64,000 nucleotides of DNA, from positions 53,403 through 117,402 of the forward strand of contig DXAL01000030.1 in the NCBI GenBank assembly GCA_019117125.1. The letters run 5' to 3'. This document shows positions 1-7,954 of this stretch, piece by piece. A model generated the notes under the pieces. That model made no database searches. It saw only the letters and a program-made list of their open reading frames with translations, and was not told where the DNA came from. Position 1 is the first letter of the stretch, and every line of letters begins with the position of its first letter. The DNA is from Candidatus Mediterraneibacter merdipullorum. GTDB taxonomy: Bacteria; Bacillota; Clostridia; Lachnospirales; Lachnospiraceae. A program made the translations under genes and the position numbers.

Positions 1-956
1 ACCGCCAGACCGATGATCCAGGACATGGACACATTGGTCTGGAATACCTGGATCACTCCGCCGATGGCCAGGATCGGCGCATAGAGCACGATCCGCAGGA
101 GCATCACGATGATCAGCTGGATCTGCTGGATGTCGTTGGTACTCCGTGTGATCAGGGACGCTGTAGAAAAATGATCAAACTCATTGTTGGAAAATCCGAC
201 CACCTTGCGGAAGACCCTTCCTCTCAGATTCCGGCCCGTGGCGGCGCCCACCCGGGACGCCATGAATCCCACCAGGACGCTGGCCGCCATCCCGAGGAGC
301 GCAAGACCGGCCATCTTCCCGCCGGTCGTCACCAGATAACGTATCTGGAGTCCGTCCATATCGATTCCCAGATTCTTATAGGCGGACCCCACATAGCTCA
401 CCGCCGCCTGGTCGAGGATCGTATCCGGCAGCTCTCCCGTCATCTCCTCCATGCCGGAAATGAGTCCTGCCCGCTGTTCTTCCGGCATCATCTGAAGGAA
501 ATCGAATACGGTCATATCATCCGAGACCATGCCTTCCGGCAGCGCGGCCTTCAGCTGCTCTTCAATCTGCGCGGTCATCTCGCTTCCGGACTCGAATCCG
601 GCGGTCAGCATCATCGGGCCCGCCAGCACATCCCGGAGTTCTGTCATGTCCTCATCGGTCATGCCCGCTTTCATCACATAAGCCGGCACATCATAGGTAT
701 TGTCATCTTCCGTATAACTGTCAAGAACGGTCTGTTGTTCATCCGACGGGACAAACAGAAGCAGCCGGTCCATCTCTTCCACGGAGATCTGTTCCGGCAC
801 CTGGTCCTCCACACCGCCCTGCTGGATGCCCACGTTGACGATGTCCGACGTGTAGGCCGGCAGCGACAGATCACAGTACGCCTGGATAAACAGCACGGTG
901 ATGATCAGAAGGAGCGCCTTCCAGTGCTCCGCCGCATACTTAAATAAATTCTTCAT
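1..956 (-). CDS. ABC exporter, fused permease/ATPase, N-terminal part (cut by window edge)
   Basis: The reading frame starts at the ATG complementary to 954-956 and stays open to the left edge, giving about 318 codons. The ORF track shows only shadow frames here. The protein begins MKNLFKYAAEHWK and has a first membrane helix (LLLIITVLFIQAY). A roughly 130-residue acidic extracytoplasmic stretch rich in M, D and E follows, then a second membrane region with FRKVVGFSNNEFDHFSTASLITRSTNDIQQ. That last motif is typical of the transmembrane domain of heterodimeric multidrug ABC exporters (BmrC/D or MdlA/B type). The nucleotide-binding domain lies outside the window. It is 34 bp downstream of a MarR regulator on the same strand, so a regulator-exporter operon is likely, and substrates are probably drugs or toxic compounds. 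The large extracytoplasmic insertion is common in clostridial members. The family call is secure; the substrate is unknown. Confidence 0.85.
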   Translation of the reverse strand, partial: MKNLFKYAAEHWKALLLIITVLFIQAYCDLSLPAYTSDIVNVGIQQGGVEDQVPEQISVEEMDRLLLFVPSDEQQTVLDSYTEDDNTYDVPAYVMKAGMTDEDMTELRDVLAGPMMLTAGFESGSEMTAQIEEQLKAALPEGMVSDDMTVFDFLQMMPEEQRAGLISGMEEMTGELPDTILDQAAVSYVGSAYKNLGIDMDGLQIRYLVTTGGKMAGLALLGMAASVLVGFMASRVGAATGRNLRGRVFRKVVGFSNNEFDHFSTASLITRSTNDIQQIQLIIVMLLRIVLYAPILAIGGVIQVFQTNVSMSWIIGLA

Positions 957-990
957 GGCAAGTCTTTCCTCTCTGTAAATCTATTTTAAT

Positions 991-1425
991 CTATTTCCGG
1001 TCCAGATTATCACTGATCTGAAGGAGCAGCCGCTTCAGGAGCTCGACCTCCTCCCCGGTCATATTACAGAACATCAGCTCTTCCATCTGATGCGCCACCG
1101 TCCAGACGCTCTGGATGCAGGATTTCCCTTTCTCCGTCAGGGACAGGCGCATCACCCGCTGATCCTTTGGATCCGGATGGCGGGTCAGATATCCGTCCCG
1201 CTCCATCTTCTGGATCGAAGCGGTGATGGAAGGCGGCGTCACATTGAGCCTTGCCGCCAGTTCCTTCTGGGACATGGAATCACTCTGATGCAGGGTAAAA
1301 AGAACGCCCGCCTGACTTTTATTCAGGTCAAACTCCTGATACATTTCCTGCGCCCGGTTCATCATCTTGTGCATGACGATCCCCATCATCCCGATCGCGG
1401 GTATCTCATCACGGCAGTGATTCAT
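991..1425 (-). CDS. MarR family transcriptional regulator
   Basis: The 144-residue protein has the winged-helix layout of MarR. A dimerisation helix is near residues 1-30, followed by the recognition region SQKELAARLNVTPPSITASIQKMERDGYL (about 52-80), the wing HPDPKDQRVMRLSLTEKG, and a C-terminal dimerisation helix. It is the first gene of a likely operon with the ABC exporter. A set of overlapping inverted repeats just upstream of its start is a good candidate autoregulatory operator. MarR proteins usually repress an adjacent efflux gene and are released by a ligand, so local control of the exporter is inferred. The effector cannot be predicted. Confidence 0.9.
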   Translation of the reverse strand: MNHCRDEIPAIGMMGIVMHKMMNRAQEMYQEFDLNKSQAGVLFTLHQSDSMSQKELAARLNVTPPSITASIQKMERDGYLTRHPDPKDQRVMRLSLTEKGKSCIQSVWTVAHQMEELMFCNMTGEEVELLKRLLLQISDNLDRK

Positions 1426-1453
1426 GGCAGTTCCTCCTTATAATCCATATTAA

Positions 1454-1481
1454 TTAGTTAACAAACTAAACGACAGTTTAG
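1454..1481. promoter_or_regulatory. Candidate MarR operator: two overlapping inverted repeats
   Basis: Two perfect 6-4-6 inverted repeats share an arm. TTAGTT-aaca-AACTAA spans 1454-1469 and CTAAAC-gaca-GTTTAG spans 1466-1481. The result is three evenly spaced half-sites, 28-55 bp upstream of the marR start on its promoter side. MarR dimers bind such 16-20 bp palindromes. The binding assignment is inferred from position and symmetry only. Confidence 0.5.
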
Positions 1482-1556
1482 TACTGTTCCACAAATCTGT
1501 CAACGGATTACAGGGCGATTTCACATTTATACTTTTTTCACAAAATCCAGGATAAC

Positions 1557-1593
1557 TAAAAAGAGCTGACACACTGATTTCGTGTGCCGGCTC
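1557..1593 (-). terminator. Intrinsic terminator after the AAA/DUF4143 gene
   Basis: Read on the minus strand, a stem GAGCCGGCACAC / GTGTGTCAGCTC (one mismatch, one G-U pair, 7-nt loop) is followed by TTTTT. It sits about 20 bp beyond the stop codon of the ATPase gene at 1616. Confidence 0.75.
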
Positions 1594-1615
1594 CCTTCGC
1601 CTGACAGTCCTGCCG

Positions 1616-2830
1616 CTATATTTCGTGTTTATCCAACAGGAAATCAATAATATTGTAATGAATTATGCCGTTTCTGCTCATATCTACGATATCGCTGCTG
1701 ATTACATATTTAGGATAATTATCGTCAATATTCTCCAGATTTCCGAATTCTCTGGCGATACAGTCTTCTGTAAGGACATATGCGACCTGAATATACAGTT
1801 TCTTCTGTCCTTTGTAACATACAAAGTCAATTTCCTGCGAACCCAGCTTTCCCACCTTCACGTCGTATCCCCGGCTCAGCATCTCCAGATACACTACATT
1901 TTCAAACAGCTTGCTGGAATCTGTCTGCTCACTCGCCTTATTTATATTGCGAAGTCCGATATCACCGGCATAATATTTCTCTGTTGAAGCCAGAATGCTT
2001 TTTCCTTTAATATCATATCTCTCCGCTTTTGAAAGGATCATTCCTTCCTGAAGCTTATCAATATAATTCAATAATGTTTCCACTGTAGTCGAAAGCCCGG
2101 CCGCCTTCAGCGTACGGCTGATAGAGCGTGCGGAAAACGGATTCCCGATATTGTCCAGAAGAAATTCCAGAAGTTTTCTCAGAAGATTTTCATTTCTGAT
2201 CGCATGCCTGGAAAGAATATCTTTCATTACAACTGAATCATATACATCCTCAAGATATGTGCGCACCGAATGTTCATCCGGCAGCAGCAGGCGCATCGGC
2301 AGACCGCCGTATTTCAGATAATCTGCAAAAAGCTGCTCTCTTCTGTACGGAATACTGTTTTTTTCGTAAAACTCCCGTATCTCTGACAGAACAAAAGGAT
2401 ACACATGAAAAGAAACATATCTTCCCGCCATATATGTTGCCAGTCCACCCGACAACAGTTTACTGTTTGACCCTGTGACGTAGATATCACAATCCAGATC
2501 GCTCCTGAACGAAGGGATGACTGAGTGCCATTCTTTCACATGCTGGATTTCATCAAAGAAGAGATAAACCCTTCCTCCTGCCTGTTCTGCACGCTCCATA
2601 ACATATTGATAAAAGGCATCCGCGTCTTCAAGTTTTTTAAAACGCCGCGACTCAAAGTTAATCTCTATGATATTTTTTTCCGGCACGCCCCGAGCCAGAA
2701 GAATGTCGCGAATCTGTGAAAGTAAAATGGTCTTTCCGCTCCTTCTGAGTCCGATCAGTACCTTGATCAGATCTTTGTCAATAAACGGACTTATCTGATC
2801 CAGATAGCGGTTTCGCTTTATCATCTCCAT
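1616..2830 (-). CDS. Solo AAA ATPase with DUF4143 C-terminal domain (copy 1)
   Basis: The ORF track begins at 3031, but the start is better placed at the ATG ending at 2830 (MEMIKRNRYL). An AAAGGATG ribosome-binding site lies about 8 nt before it, and homologues of this family start similarly. The protein is then 404 residues. Walker A is GLRRSGKT (about 27-34) and Walker B is YLFFDEIQ (about 93-100). A sensor-like VTGSNS follows, then the DUF4143 region, including a motif EIDFVCYKGQ...LYIQVAYVL near residue 345. That motif resembles a PD-(D/E)XK fold but has QVA where nucleases have E-x-K. The gene stands alone between a terminator and a long hairpin-rich leader. The biological role of this family is not established; mobile-element, defence or toxin-like roles have been proposed. 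It is visibly more AT-rich than its neighbours. Confidence 0.85.
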   Translation of the reverse strand: MEMIKRNRYLDQISPFIDKDLIKVLIGLRRSGKTILLSQIRDILLARGVPEKNIIEINFESRRFKKLEDADAFYQYVMERAEQAGGRVYLFFDEIQHVKEWHSVIPSFRSDLDCDIYVTGSNSKLLSGGLATYMAGRYVSFHVYPFVLSEIREFYEKNSIPYRREQLFADYLKYGGLPMRLLLPDEHSVRTYLEDVYDSVVMKDILSRHAIRNENLLRKLLEFLLDNIGNPFSARSISRTLKAAGLSTTVETLLNYIDKLQEGMILSKAERYDIKGKSILASTEKYYAGDIGLRNINKASEQTDSSKLFENVVYLEMLSRGYDVKVGKLGSQEIDFVCYKGQKKLYIQVAYVLTEDCIAREFGNLENIDDNYPKYVISSDIVDMSRNGIIHYNIIDFLLDKHEI

Positions 2831-2861
2831 ACATTTCACATCCTTTAATAATATTGTCTTT

Positions 2862-3018
2862 ATTATACCACGTGCGCAGGAAAGGAAGCGGCGCGCAGCG
2901 CCATTTACTTTCCAAGCCGTGGCTTGCCGGTATAATCTCCGCGCAGCGGAGCAGCCCGTGATCCGGGCTGGATTGCACGTATGTGCAATCATTATACCAC
3001 GTGCGTAGAGAAGGAAGC
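2862..3018. repeat. Hairpin cluster bounded by 28-bp direct repeats in the leader of ATPase copy 1
   Basis: A near-identical 28-bp sequence beginning ATTATACCACGTGCG occurs at 2862-2889 and 2991-3018. Packed between the copies are several short palindromes: a CAAGCC/GGCTTG hairpin near 2914, CTCCGC-gca-GCGGAG near 2937, AGCCCG/CGGGCT near 2953, and GATTGCAC-gtat-GTGCAATC at 2971-2990. The block lies in the 330-bp gap between yhgE and ATPase copy 1 and would be transcribed as a structured leader. No ORF here looks real. The AAGCCACGGCTTG core is shared with elements near 10780 and 23145. Confidence 0.7.
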
Positions 3019-3030
3019 TCTGCGCAATCA

Positions 3031-3060
3031 TTATACCTTACAATATTATTTTTTTCAACT
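3031..3060 (-). promoter_or_regulatory. Promoter of ATPase copy 1
   Basis: On the minus strand TTGAAA, a 17-nt spacer and TATAAT form a near-consensus sigma-A promoter about 200 bp upstream of the ATPase start. Transcription from here would include the hairpin cluster as a leader. Further TATAAT-like boxes occur inside the repeats, so the true start could be nearer the gene. Confidence 0.5.
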
Positions 3061-3156
3061 TTTTGTCTGTTTATACCCGGACAATATTTGTAGGATTACA
3101 ATGCCAGACAATATTCTGATCTTCCAATTTTTGTCCGTTCTTATCCTGACATTTTA
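3058..3156. repeat. Imperfect direct repeats upstream of ATPase copy 1 promoter
   Basis: Two roughly 31-bp imperfect copies begin TTTTTGTC(T/C)GTT, at about 3058-3088 and 3126-3156. In gene orientation a TGTC(A/T/C)GG core occurs three times (near 3150, 3109 and 3082). They lie immediately upstream of the predicted promoter and may be protein-binding sites. Confidence 0.45.
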
Positions 3157-3160
3157 CCTG

Positions 3161-5557
3161 TCACGCCAACCCGTGTTCTTCCAGCCACACCATCCATGTG
3201 TTCTTTCCTTCCCGCACTTTCCGGGCCCGCACAGTGAACTCTAGGATTGTAAGCCCCGTAAATACAAGGAACAGGATCAGCAGGAAAATGAGGCAGCCGC
3301 GGATGCTCTCCCCGCCGCTTATGGTGCTCCGGAACGCTTCCACCGTATAGGTAAACGGCACCCAGTCATGAAGATAAGGCACGAATGATCCGGATAGTTC
3401 ATACGGATAGGTTCCCACGGAACCGGCCAGCTGGATCACCATGAAGATCAGCATCAGGAAGCTGCCCACGCGCCCCAGCAGGCTGGTGAAGAAGTACATC
3501 ACCGACATGAATGCCATCGATGCCGCGCAGGCCACCAGAACCGTCTTTCCGGCCTCCACCGGCGTAAATCCGTCAAATACATGCAGCGCGCCGATCATGA
3601 CCACCGCCTGAAAAAGTGCCGTCAGGTAGAGCACAGACGCCTTGCTGACCCACCAGCGGAATCCGGATTTCATCTGCCCGGCACAGCTGGTCAGCGGATA
3701 CATCAGGCTGAACGCGATGCAGCCGACCCACAGACCCACGGACATCATGTATGGCGCCATGGCATGGCCGTTATTGGCCACCTCGGTGATCTGCGCCTCT
3801 TCCGTATCCACCGGCGCGGCAAACATATCCGCCGCCTGATCCGATGTATTCGTCTCCCGGATCTGATCCGCGCCGTTTCCCAGTTCTTTTGAAAGCGTAT
3901 CCGCGCCTTCCGATACCTGGCCGATCCCGTCGCTCAGTTCACGGCTGCCCTCCGAAAGCTTTCCCGCGCTGCTGCTGATCTGGTCGGCTCCATCCGAAAG
4001 TTTCGCCGCGCCTTCCGTCAGCGCTTTACTGTTCGAGGTGAGCTGCCCGGCTCCGGAGACAAGCGCGTCCGTTCCGTCTTTTAGTTTTCCGCTTCCCTCT
4101 GCCAGTTCTCCCAGACCGCTGTCCAGAGCCGCAGCGCCTTTCCGGAGTGCCGATGTTCCCTCTTTCTGAAGCCGGTTCGCCCCTGAAGCGGCGGTGGAGA
4201 TGCCTCCGGTCAGCGCCGGCGCCTGTTCCGCCAACGCGGAAGTGCCGGCCTGAAGCTGCCCGATCCCGCTTTCAAGAGAATCCGCCCCCTCCTGCACGGC
4301 GGAAATCCCCTCCTGAAGCTCCGGGACTTTCGACGCCAGCTGTGCGCTCCCGGCTGCCGCATCATCGACGCCGTACGTATAGGCGGAGAGTCCTTCCGAA
4401 AATGCATCCGCCTGCTGCTGCACTGCCGCGATCTGCGCCTTTACTTCTTCCGGCACGCCTTCCGCCCCTGCAAGAGCCGACAGCGCCTGGCTGATCCCGG
4501 CGGCCCCGTCGCGCAGCGACTGGGACCTGGAAGCGGCGGCCTGAAGCCCGGAACTGACCGCATCTGCCCCGTCCTTCAGGCCGGACGCCCCGTCAGACAG
4601 GGATGCGATCCCGCCGGAGAGCTGAGCCGCGCCGTCACTCAATGAAGATGCACCGGCATTGAGTGCATCCGCCGCATCCGGAAGATTGGACGCCGCCGTA
4701 TTCAGTTCGGACAGTCCGGCATTGAGCGCCGTCATGTTGTCATCCACATCCGCCGCGCCGGACGCCAGATCCGAACCGCCTTTCTGCGCATCATTTACCC
4801 CGCTGTCCAGTGCGTTCACGCCGCTTTGCAGTTCTTCCGCCCCGGCTGCCGCGGCGCTGACGCCGTCCGTATACTGTCCCAGTCCCACTTCCAGTTCCCT
4901 GCTGCCGTCCGCGAATACAAGGGCGCTGTCCGCGAGCACCTGCAGATTGTCCGTGATCGTCTGACTGCCGTCGGCCAGCTGATCCGCCCCGTCTTTCAGT
5001 TCACCCGAACCGTCCGCCGCCTCCTGCATTCCGTCGCCCACCTCTGCAAGCTTGTCAAACAGAACTTCCGTATAGGTCTTCGTCACCTCTTCCCGCACCG
5101 AGCTTTCCAGTTCCTTCATAGCGGTCTCACTCATCTTGGACGCGATATAGTTCGTCCCCGGATTCGTTTCGTAGGCCAGCGTCATTTTCTCCGGATGCGC
5201 GTCCGTCAGCGATGCGGCATGGGCCGAGAAGTCCTCCGGGATAGTGATGACCATATAGTAGGTGCCATCCTTAAGCCCCTGCTGTGCCTCCGTCTCCGAC
5301 GGGAACCGGAAGTCCAGAGCATCATTGTCTTTCAACTCATCCATCAGATTTTTACCGATATCCAGCTCCTGATCCGCATAGGTGACCGGCACGTCATGGT
5401 TGATGACCGCCACCGGCAGCCTGTCGATATTCCCGTACGGATCCCACATGGAGCCGAGGAAAAGCGTGGTATAGATCGTCGGGATCGCGATGACCGCGGC
5501 GGTGACGATCAGAAGGATTTTATTTTTAAACAGTTTACGCCATTCCTGTTTCAGCAT
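3161..5557 (-). CDS. YhgE/Pip family membrane protein (ABC-2 type)
   Basis: This 798-residue protein starts MLKQEWRKLFKNKILLIVTAAVIAIPTIYTTLF, an N-terminal membrane helix with the family signature, followed by an extracytoplasmic domain (DRLPVAVINHDVPV). Residues about 170-570 are a long stretch of degenerate 7-residue repeats of the L-x-D/E-G-A/S type, predicted to form helical extracellular rods. The C-terminal 220 residues hold about five membrane helices of the ABC-2 permease type. YhgE of Bacillus and Pip of lactococci (phage infection protein) share this plan, and relatives include ESX/type VII secretion membrane proteins. It is divergent from a TetR regulator, which probably controls it. 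Function is unproven; transport or cell-surface roles are possible. Length and layout are normal for the family. Confidence 0.88.
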   Translation of the reverse strand: MLKQEWRKLFKNKILLIVTAAVIAIPTIYTTLFLGSMWDPYGNIDRLPVAVINHDVPVTYADQELDIGKNLMDELKDNDALDFRFPSETEAQQGLKDGTYYMVITIPEDFSAHAASLTDAHPEKMTLAYETNPGTNYIASKMSETAMKELESSVREEVTKTYTEVLFDKLAEVGDGMQEAADGSGELKDGADQLADGSQTITDNLQVLADSALVFADGSRELEVGLGQYTDGVSAAAAGAEELQSGVNALDSGVNDAQKGGSDLASGAADVDDNMTALNAGLSELNTAASNLPDAADALNAGASSLSDGAAQLSGGIASLSDGASGLKDGADAVSSGLQAAASRSQSLRDGAAGISQALSALAGAEGVPEEVKAQIAAVQQQADAFSEGLSAYTYGVDDAAAGSAQLASKVPELQEGISAVQEGADSLESGIGQLQAGTSALAEQAPALTGGISTAASGANRLQKEGTSALRKGAAALDSGLGELAEGSGKLKDGTDALVSGAGQLTSNSKALTEGAAKLSDGADQISSSAGKLSEGSRELSDGIGQVSEGADTLSKELGNGADQIRETNTSDQAADMFAAPVDTEEAQITEVANNGHAMAPYMMSVGLWVGCIAFSLMYPLTSCAGQMKSGFRWWVSKASVLYLTALFQAVVMIGALHVFDGFTPVEAGKTVLVACAASMAFMSVMYFFTSLLGRVGSFLMLIFMVIQLAGSVGTYPYELSGSFVPYLHDWVPFTYTVEAFRSTISGGESIRGCLIFLLILFLVFTGLTILEFTVRARKVREGKNTWMVWLEEHGLA

Positions 5558-5759
5558 TTGTCATATCTCCCTTCTATTTCACAACATTTATTCTATTAAT
5601 AGATATTGTGTTGATTTTCTTCACGTGATGAATTATAGTGAAACGAGAGAAAAGATACAACCATTAATGTCATACGGTTTTGTCTGTTAATGGATAAATA
5701 AGCGACACAGTGTCCATTATTTATTTTTATTTTAGAAATTAAAAAAGGAGAACTGTACC

Positions 5760-6353
5760 ATGGCAAAAAATATGGACCGGCGGGTCCGCAAGACAAGGGC
5801 CCAGCTCCGTCAGGGACTGGCTGAGCTTCTGAAAGAAAAAAGCATAAAGGAGATCACGGTTAAAGAACTGGTGGAAAAAGTGGATATCAACCGCTCCACC
5901 TTCTATCTGCACTATACGGATATCTATGACATGATGGAAAAGATCGAGAATGAGCTGACCGGGGAGATCGAGGACCTGATCCACACCCACCCGGTAAGCC
6001 CTTTCAATGAAGACAGCTTTCCCTTCATCGAGGATATTTTCTCCATCCTCGCAGAAAACCGGGACATCTGCGCCGCCCTGCTCGGGCCCAACGGCGACAT
6101 CTCCTTCCTGCACCGGATCGAAGCGCTCCTCTCCGAGCACAGCCTGAACGCACTGAAGCAGACATTTCCGGAGAAGATGGACGACCTGACATACTACTAT
6201 GCCTTCTGCCTCTCTGGCTGCATCGGTCTGGTCAAGACCTGGCTGTCGGAAGGATCTTCTGTCAGCCCACAGCACATGGCGGAACTTACATTTAAACTCA
6301 TCATGAATGCGCTGCGGGGATTTTATCCGGATTTATCGGCAGGATATTTCTGA
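5760..6353 (+). CDS. TetR/AcrR family transcriptional regulator
   Basis: The 197-residue protein has an N-terminal helix-turn-helix at about residues 10-55 (RAQLRQGLAELLKEKSIKEITVKELVEKVDINRSTFYLHYTDIYDMM). The STFYLHYTD segment is the classic recognition helix of the TetR family. The C-terminal part is an all-helical ligand-binding domain typical of clostridial TetR proteins. A ribosome-binding site AAAGGAG lies about 10 nt before the ATG. It is divergent from yhgE with a 200-bp intergenic region, so local control of yhgE is likely. The ligand is unknown. Confidence 0.9.
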   Translation: MAKNMDRRVRKTRAQLRQGLAELLKEKSIKEITVKELVEKVDINRSTFYLHYTDIYDMMEKIENELTGEIEDLIHTHPVSPFNEDSFPFIEDIFSILAENRDICAALLGPNGDISFLHRIEALLSEHSLNALKQTFPEKMDDLTYYYAFCLSGCIGLVKTWLSEGSSVSPQHMAELTFKLIMNALRGFYPDLSAGYF

Positions 6354-6420
6354 CATTTCCTATAAACATTCTGTCTCTGATTTCTGATCGCTCCTGCTAA
6401 CCGCCAGCTCAGACACGAAA

Positions 6421-6442
6421 AAAGCCCGTAAAAACGGGCTTT
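6421..6442 (-). terminator. Intrinsic terminator after tRNA-Glu
   Basis: A perfect stem AAAGCCCGT-aaaa-ACGGGCTTT lies just beyond the 3' end of the tRNA. On the minus strand it runs into a T-rich tract. It is A/T-flanked on both sides and could also end the tetR transcript. Confidence 0.85.
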
Positions 6443-6447
6443 TCAAG

Positions 6448-6519
6448 TGACTCCGAGGGGAATCGAACCCCTGATTCCAGCGTGAGAGGCTAGCGTCTTG
6501 ACCGCTTGACCACGGAGCC
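6448..6519 (-). tRNA. tRNA-Glu (anticodon CTC)
   Basis: The minus strand folds into a 72-nt cloverleaf. The acceptor stem GGCTCCG/CGGAGTC has one G-U pair. The D arm is GTC...GAC. The anticodon stem CTAGC/GCTGG closes the loop CTCTCAC (anticodon CTC, reading GAG). The T arm is AGGGG-TTCGATT-CCCCT. The discriminator base is A and no CCA is encoded. A terminator follows directly. Confidence 0.93.
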
Positions 6520-6598
6520 ATATTCCTATTCGCTGCGGGATTTCTCTCACAGCGAATATTACTATATCATATACTTTCACACTATGCAAGACTTTTTT

Positions 6599-7531
6599 TC
6601 ATTTTTTCGCAAGTTCCTTTTCTGCCGAGAGCCCCGCCACAGTCTCCTGCCGCACCATGATGCGCAGCGCCTGCCTGCTGTTCCGCACGGTCACTTCCTC
6701 ATGACTGCCGCCGTACTCTCCGTCCAGCGTCCACGGGATGGTTTCCATGGATTCAAACCGCACGCAGCCGGATTTGAACGAATACATCCGTTCCGGATTA
6801 ATCTGGCGGAGCATGATGGCGCCGAGGAGGTCATTTAATTCAATGGGATTTCTCGGCGTCTTTATGAGCGTCACTTCAAATTCCCCGTCATCAAATACCA
6901 CATCCGGACCAATGATGCCTTTAAAGCCGCCCACAGACCTGGAATTTGTCACCATGCCGTAGATGAACTCGTCTTCAATCTCCTCCCCGTCGTGGCTGAC
7001 GCGGAGTTTATAGGAAGGGATATTGAATATCCGCTTTGCCCCCTCCAGCAGATATGCCAGATGCCCGAGGATATTTTTCATGCTCTGCTTCGTCTCATAG
7101 GACACGTCCGTAAATAGCCCGAACGCCGCGATATATATGAAGTAATCGTCATTGAACTTCCCCACGTCGCACGGAAACGGCACGCCGTTCACCGCCGTGT
7201 CCGCAGCCGCAAGGATATCTTTGGAAATCCCGAGGCTCGCGGCGAAGTCATTGGTCGTCCCGGCAGGGATGTACCCCAGCGGGGCGTCATAGGAGCGGAG
7301 CCGCATCCCGGTCACCACCTCATCCAGCGTTCCGTCCCCGCCGCTGCACACGATGAGGTCATAGCCGTCCGGACAGGCGGCTATCTTATCCATGCCGTCA
7401 TGATATTTCTGCGTCGGATATACCGTCACTTCGTATCCGCTCTTTGTAAAGATATCAAGGACATCCGAGAGCTTCGGTTTCAGAAGCCCGGTACCTGCGT
7501 TTGGGTTATAGATAAAAAGCATCTTTTTCAT
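6599..7531 (-). CDS. Diacylglycerol kinase family lipid kinase
   Basis: The start is chosen at the internal ATG (MKKMLFIYNPNAGTG), 10 codons inside the track ORF, because an AGGAGG ribosome-binding site precedes it. This gives 310 residues. Motifs of the DAGK catalytic domain are clear: YNPNAGTG near the N terminus (phosphate loop), CSGGDGTLDEVV (about 62-73; the GGDGT nucleotide-binding motif), and IPAGTTNDFA (about 89-98). The C-terminal half is the beta-sandwich of YegS/BmrU/DgkB enzymes. These phosphorylate diacylglycerol or related lipids at the membrane, recycling lipid from lipoteichoic acid synthesis. It sits alone between a tRNA gene and the murB-rapZ-whiA-HPr operon terminator. The exact lipid substrate is not determined. 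Confidence 0.9.
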   Translation of the reverse strand: MKKMLFIYNPNAGTGLLKPKLSDVLDIFTKSGYEVTVYPTQKYHDGMDKIAACPDGYDLIVCSGGDGTLDEVVTGMRLRSYDAPLGYIPAGTTNDFAASLGISKDILAAADTAVNGVPFPCDVGKFNDDYFIYIAAFGLFTDVSYETKQSMKNILGHLAYLLEGAKRIFNIPSYKLRVSHDGEEIEDEFIYGMVTNSRSVGGFKGIIGPDVVFDDGEFEVTLIKTPRNPIELNDLLGAIMLRQINPERMYSFKSGCVRFESMETIPWTLDGEYGGSHEEVTVRNSRQALRIMVRQETVAGLSAEKELAKK

Positions 7532-7588
7532 TTCACCATTTCCTCCTTCCCGCTGCGTCAAAAAGGTCGCCGGAAGCGCTGTCAGAGC

Positions 7589-7616
7589 AAAAAAAGCTGC
7601 GCGCGCTGCGCAGCTT
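7589..7616 (-). terminator. Terminator of the murB-rapZ-whiA-HPr operon
   Basis: On the minus strand AAGCTGCGC-agcgc-GCGCAGCTT is followed by seven T residues. It lies about 80 bp beyond the HPr-like stop codon. Confidence 0.85.
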
Positions 7617-7653
7617 ATGTACGTTTTCTATATTTTATGTAGGTTTTCTGTTT
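7614..7653. repeat. 20-bp tandem direct repeat
   Basis: TTATGTACGTTTTCTATATT is followed directly by TTATGTAGGTTTTCTGTTTT. The two copies lie between the operon terminator and the HPr-like stop codon, with no assigned function. Confidence 0.5.
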
Positions 7654-7693
7654 TTCATGGGCCGGATTAAAAAATCTTCCGGCAGGAATGTCT

Positions 7694-7954
7694 TTATTTT
7701 GCGCCTCTGGCAAAGAATGACCGGATTCCCTCCGCCGCCTTCTTCTCATCTTCGCCATCTGTGACTACTGTGATTTCTTCCCCTTCAGCAAGACTCAGGC
7801 TCATCATCCCCATGATGCTCTTTGCGTTGATGTTCTTACCGTCACTCTGGATGTAAACCTTGCTGGCGTACTGGCTCGCTTCCTGCACAAGCAGTGCGAT
7901 CGGTCTTCCGTCAAAGCCTTGTTCCGTCTTAACTACAACAGGTGTTTTAATCAT
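7694..7954 (-). CDS. HPr/Crh-like phosphocarrier paralogue with Asp at position 15
   Basis: The 86-residue protein matches the HPr fold throughout. The usual active-site motif G-x-H-x-R-P is here GFDGRP (13-18), so residue 15 is Asp rather than the His phosphorylated by Enzyme I. The regulatory serine region NAKSIMGMMSL is intact with Ser46 at the canonical number. Bacillus Crh likewise lacks His15 (it has Gln) and keeps Ser46, acting as a regulator with CcpA instead of in sugar transport. The gene overlaps whiA by 4 bp (ATGA), and in Bacillus crh is also next to whiA. A Crh-type regulatory role is therefore inferred. Asp15 is unlike both standard HPr and Bacillus Crh and might mimic phospho-His or simply abolish transfer. 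Confidence 0.85.
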   Translation of the reverse strand: MIKTPVVVKTEQGFDGRPIALLVQEASQYASKVYIQSDGKNINAKSIMGMMSLSLAEGEEITVVTDGEDEKKAAEGIRSFFARGAK

